NCBI GenBank assembly: GCA_949957035.1
Contig: CATLIP010000014.1
Span: 1 to 17,017 of the forward strand
DNA: 17,017 nucleotides
Source: an uncultured Lachnospiraceae bacterium
Lineage (GTDB): Bacteria; Bacillota_A; Clostridia; Lachnospirales; Lachnospiraceae
Reading direction: 5' to 3'
The translations under genes and the position numbers were made by a program. Positions within the stretch are counted from its first letter, which is position 1. Each line of letters begins with the position of its first letter. Shown one piece after another: positions 14,037 through 17,017 of the stretch. The notes beneath the pieces were generated by a model. The model saw only the letters and a list, made by a program, of their open reading frames with translations, made no database searches and was not told the DNA's origin.

Positions 14037-14930
14037 ATGAAGAGATATGTAAGCATAGATATAGGCGGGACGGCGATAAAATACGGGGTCTTGAACGGAG
14101 ACGGGGAACTGGTATGTCGAAGTGAAATGCGCACAGAGAGCTATAAGGGCGGCATGTCCATTCTGGCGAAAGCAGTCGGGATCGTGGAACGGTATTGCGA
14201 GACCGGGGCTGTGGACGGCATCTGTATTTCAACGGCGGGAATGGTGGATACCGAGAAGGGAGAGATTTTTTATGCCGCTCCATTGATTCCTGAGTATGCC
14301 GGAACCCGGTTCAAAGAAACCATGGAGAGCCGGTTCGGGATTCCCTGTGAGGTGGAGAATGACGTCAACTGCGCGGGACTTGCGGAGTCTGTGTCCGGCG
14401 CGTCCAAGGGCAGTTCTTCTTCCCTCATGCTGACAATCGGGACAGGCATCGGCGGATGCGCCATTATAGACGGGAAAGTGTTCCATGGCTTCAGCAACAG
14501 CGCGTGCGAGGTGGGTTACATGCATATGGCAGGCAGCGATTTCCAGACGCTGGGGGCGGCTAGTATCCTTTCAAGGAAGGTGGCGGAATGGAAGAACGAG
14601 CCGTCGGAGAGGTGGAACGGCTACCGAATCTTTCAGGATGCCCAGAAAGGCGACGCGCTCTGCATGCGGGCAATCGACGAGATGACGGATGTGCTGGGCC
14701 AGGGGATTGCCAATATCTGCTATGTGCTGAACCCTGAGGTAGTCGTGCTGGGCGGAGGTATTATGGCGCAGGAGGAGTATCTGAAAGGCAGGGTAGAAAA
14801 GGCTGTTGAGAAATATCTGGTGGCAAGTATCGCTTCCCGTACAAGGATTGCATTTGCAAAGCACAGGAACGATGCGGGCATGCTTGGGGCATTCTATCAT
14901 TTCATGCAGCGGCAGGAACAGGACAATTAG
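14037..14930 (+). CDS. nanK: ROK-family sugar kinase, probable N-acetylmannosamine kinase NanK
   Basis: This cytosolic kinase of 297 residues is expected to phosphorylate ManNAc at O6 before NanE. The ASKHA phosphate-binding motif DIGGTAIKYG starts at Asp8, ENDVN carries the catalytic Asp109, and TIGTGIGG (133-140) and VVLGGGI close the ATP site. The segment that normally reads GEIGH is CEVGYMHM, so Tyr161 replaces the usual zinc-ligand His. The CxCGxxGC zinc motif that should follow is absent. The same non-canonical zinc-less form is known for Staphylococcus aureus NanK, so activity is still expected. The upstream gap holds a large hairpin; AAAGAGG lies 7-13 bases before the ATG. The exact sugar is inferred from the operon; ROK relatives also use glucose or GlcNAc. 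Confidence 0.9.
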   Translation: MKRYVSIDIGGTAIKYGVLNGDGELVCRSEMRTESYKGGMSILAKAVGIVERYCETGAVDGICISTAGMVDTEKGEIFYAAPLIPEYAGTRFKETMESRFGIPCEVENDVNCAGLAESVSGASKGSSSSLMLTIGTGIGGCAIIDGKVFHGFSNSACEVGYMHMAGSDFQTLGAASILSRKVAEWKNEPSERWNGYRIFQDAQKGDALCMRAIDEMTDVLGQGIANICYVLNPEVVVLGGGIMAQEEYLKGRVEKAVEKYLVASIASRTRIAFAKHRNDAGMLGAFYHFMQRQEQDN

Positions 14931-14945
14931 AAGAAAAGAATAAGG

Positions 14946-15800
14946 ATGAAGTCACAGATGGAGTATTATGTTAAATCCGTAGTACCGATGATTGAGTCGA
15001 ATTATGATAATTTTACACTGGTGGAGAAGACGATTGCAGATTTCTTTATACGGAACCGCAAGCGGATGGATTTTTCTGCAAAATCCATTTCCGAACTTTT
15101 GTATGTGTCAGAAGCCTCGCTGTCCCGTTTCGCCAAGAAATGCGGGTATCGGGGATACCGTGAGTTCGTCTACCAGTATGAGGAGACTTTCGTGGAGAAG
15201 CAGGAATCTATGACGGGCAATACGAGAATGGTCTTGAACGCATATCAGGAGCTTCTGAACAAGACTTATAATCTGGTGGACGAGACGCAGATTGCGCGAA
15301 TCGGCAGATATTTGAACCAGTCGAACCGGGTTTTCGTGTGCGGCATCGGCAGTTCCGGGCTTACGGCGGAAGAAATGGAATCCCGGTTCATGAGAATCGG
15401 CGTTGATATTGATTCCATTAAGGATGCAGATCTGATGCGCATGCGGGCCGTGTTTCAGGACAGGGACAGCCTGGTAATCGGTATCAGTATCAGCGGCGAG
15501 AAGGAGGATGTTTTGTATCTGCTCAAAGAGGCTCACAGAAGAGGCGCGAAGACCATACTTTTGACGGCTAAGAACAAAGGGATTTTTGAGGAATTCTGCG
15601 ATGAAATCGTACTGCTTCCTTCCCTTAGGCACCTGAACCATGGAAATGTCATTTCTCCCCAGTTCCCGATTCTGGTAATGCTTGATATTATTTATTCTTA
15701 TTATGTAGAACAGGATAAGTTTGCAAAAGAAATCCTGCATGACAATACGCTGCGGGCGTTGGAGGAAGGGAGCGGAAGACGCAGGCAGGTGTTGGAATAG
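14946..15800 (+). CDS. RpiR-family transcriptional regulator (HTH-SIS), probable sialic acid operon regulator
   Basis: This 284-residue regulator has an N-terminal RpiR helix-turn-helix (about 15-85, with AKSISELLYVSEASLSRFAK forming the recognition region) and a C-terminal SIS sugar-phosphate-binding domain (about 115-250, with VCGIGSSGLTAEE, IGISISGEKED and ILLTAKN). RpiR proteins such as NanR of Clostridium and Streptococcus sense amino-sugar phosphates of this pathway. It sits inside the operon between nanK and nagA, so it would regulate its own expression. Candidate targets are the two TGAAA/TTTCA dyads at the nan promoter. The start at 14946 has only a purine-rich GAAAAG upstream; Met5 at 14958, about 11 bases after AAGGA, is a possible alternative. 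Confidence 0.92.
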   Translation: MKSQMEYYVKSVVPMIESNYDNFTLVEKTIADFFIRNRKRMDFSAKSISELLYVSEASLSRFAKKCGYRGYREFVYQYEETFVEKQESMTGNTRMVLNAYQELLNKTYNLVDETQIARIGRYLNQSNRVFVCGIGSSGLTAEEMESRFMRIGVDIDSIKDADLMRMRAVFQDRDSLVIGISISGEKEDVLYLLKEAHRRGAKTILLTAKNKGIFEEFCDEIVLLPSLRHLNHGNVISPQFPILVMLDIIYSYYVEQDKFAKEILHDNTLRALEEGSGRRRQVLE

Positions 15801-15824
15801 GAAACGTCGTATGGAGGTAAGTTT

Positions 15825-17003
15825 ATGATTATTAAGAATGTGAAGGTCTACACAGAAGAGAAGGAATTTGTAGATGGAGAGATTGTCATCCGGGAGGGAA
15901 AGATTGAGGCGGCGGGGCCGGCTTGCCCTGAAGCGGGCAGAGCGGCTTCGGAGGAGACGGTTATTGACGGAGAAGGGTGTTACGCCATTCCCGGCCTGAT
16001 TGATCTGCATTTTCATGGATGCAAAGGCTATGATTTCTGTGACGGGACGAAAGAAGCCATTGAAAAGATTGCAGAATACGAGGCATCTGTGGGCGTGACT
16101 GCCATTTCCCCGGCGACGATGACCCTTCCGGTCAATGAATTGGAGGATATTCTGTCGGTTGCGGCGCAGTACAAGGCGGAAGTAAACAGCAAGGCGGCAG
16201 GGCAAAATAGCGGGGCTGACTTGGTGGGCGTGAATATGGAAGGCCCGTTCATCAGCGAGGAGAAGAAGGGGGCGCAGGACGAGCGGAATATTATTTCCTG
16301 TGATGCGGATATCTGCCAGCGTTTTCTGGATGCCTCAGAAGGGCTTGTGAAGTTCGTCGGGATTGCGCCGGAGCGAAATGGGGATGCGGCGGAGTTCATA
16401 CGGAAGATGAAGGACAAGGTGCATATTTCCCTTGCCCATACCAATGCGGATTATGATACGGCAATGGCGGCGTTCGAGGCGGGGGCTGACCATGCGGTGC
16501 ATCTGTACAATGCCATGCCGGCATTTACCCACAGAAAACCAGGAGTTGTGGGCGCAGTGTCTGACAGCGCCCATGTGAATGCGGAGATGATCTGCGACGG
16601 AGTCCATATCCATCCTTCCGTAGTGCGTGCCGCATTTAAGATGTTGGGTGCAGAACGGATTGTGCTGATCAGCGACAGCATGCGTGCCACAGGGATGCCG
16701 GATGGACAGTATACCCTTGGGGGACTGGATGTGAATGTTGCAGACGGACGGGCGACCCTTGTATCTAACGGCGCGCTGGCCGGCTCGGCTACGAACCTGA
16801 TGGAATGTATGAAGACTGTGGTCCAAAAGATGGGGATTTCTCTTGAGACGGCAGTGGCATGCGCCACCGCAAATCCGGCGAATTGTCTGGGAATCCATGG
16901 GGAATATGGTTCTCTTACGCCGGGGAAGAAGGGGAATGTTGTGCTCTTGGATGAGGAATTGAACCTGAAAGCCGTGGTGAAAGACGGTGTGAAGATTCGG
17001 TAG
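15825..17003 (+). CDS. nagA: N-acetylglucosamine-6-phosphate deacetylase
   Basis: NagA is an amidohydrolase-superfamily enzyme that removes acetate from GlcNAc-6-P to give GlcN-6-P, the product handed to NagB. The 392-residue protein is of normal length. Metal and catalytic residues are visible: His62 and His64 in DLHFHG, Glu139 in MEGPF, His205 in AHTNA, His226 in HLYNAM, DGVHIHP near 258-264 and the catalytic Asp284 in LISDSMRATG. A second conserved block, GSATNLMECM, follows. GGAGG at 15813-15817 is 7 bases before the ATG. It begins 24 bp after the regulator gene. The window ends 14 bp after its stop, so whether nagB or a terminator follows cannot be seen. Confidence 0.97.
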   Translation: MIIKNVKVYTEEKEFVDGEIVIREGKIEAAGPACPEAGRAASEETVIDGEGCYAIPGLIDLHFHGCKGYDFCDGTKEAIEKIAEYEASVGVTAISPATMTLPVNELEDILSVAAQYKAEVNSKAAGQNSGADLVGVNMEGPFISEEKKGAQDERNIISCDADICQRFLDASEGLVKFVGIAPERNGDAAEFIRKMKDKVHISLAHTNADYDTAMAAFEAGADHAVHLYNAMPAFTHRKPGVVGAVSDSAHVNAEMICDGVHIHPSVVRAAFKMLGAERIVLISDSMRATGMPDGQYTLGGLDVNVADGRATLVSNGALAGSATNLMECMKTVVQKMGISLETAVACATANPANCLGIHGEYGSLTPGKKGNVVLLDEELNLKAVVKDGVKIR

Positions 17004-17017
17004 GGGATGCGATGCCT

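Noticed and set aside
15108..16205. 365-codon minus-strand open frame opposite the RpiR regulator and nagA
   Set aside because: It is antisense to clear coding sequence, of low-information composition, and matches no family I recognise.

Overview
The window looks like chromosome from a gut-type Clostridia (Lachnospiraceae-like) bacterium. This rests on moderate GC, strong AGGAGG-type ribosome binding sites, ATGA-overlapped genes, and the Firmicute gene order rsmB-rlmN-prpC-prkC-rsgA-rpe-thiN. The genus is inferred from gene style and was not tested. All substantial genes run on the + strand.

Region 1 (1-9568) is housekeeping. It holds the 3' part of rsmB, then rlmN, a PP2C phosphatase and its PASTA kinase PrkC, rsgA, rpe, thiN, ychF, lgt and a GNAT acetyltransferase. 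Neighbours overlap or sit a few bases apart, as in one long operon for rRNA modification, ribosome assembly and cell-wall-linked Ser/Thr signalling. The main anomaly is rsgA. A single TAA at 5483-5485 interrupts it, while the remaining 56 codons, including an intact Cys-Cys-His-Cys zinc finger, stay open to 5656. A perfect 14-bp stem also lies just inside the start of rsgA.

Region 2 (9569-10061) is a roughly 490-bp junction. It contains a terminator, a minus-strand remnant of a HicB-type antitoxin, a perfect 17-bp inverted repeat, a smaller hairpin, two matching operator-like dyads 31 bp apart, and a good sigma-A promoter. It looks like the edge of a variable locus.

Region 3 (10062-17003) is a sialic acid catabolic operon: nanE, nanA, a sodium:solute symporter, a YhcH/NanQ-family protein, a ROK kinase (probable NanK), an RpiR-family regulator and nagA. 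Together they would import N-acetylneuraminate, cleave it to ManNAc and pyruvate, phosphorylate ManNAc, epimerise it to GlcNAc-6-P and deacetylate that to GlcN-6-P. NagB and any sialidase are not in the window. Two large hairpins bracket the transporter-yhcH pair, and the 3' end of nanA is tandemly duplicated.

I do not see a wholly new multi-gene system. The best leads are the interrupted rsgA, the rsgA hairpin, the operon-internal RNA structures, the paired operators and the Asp/Tyr-rich PrkC linker.
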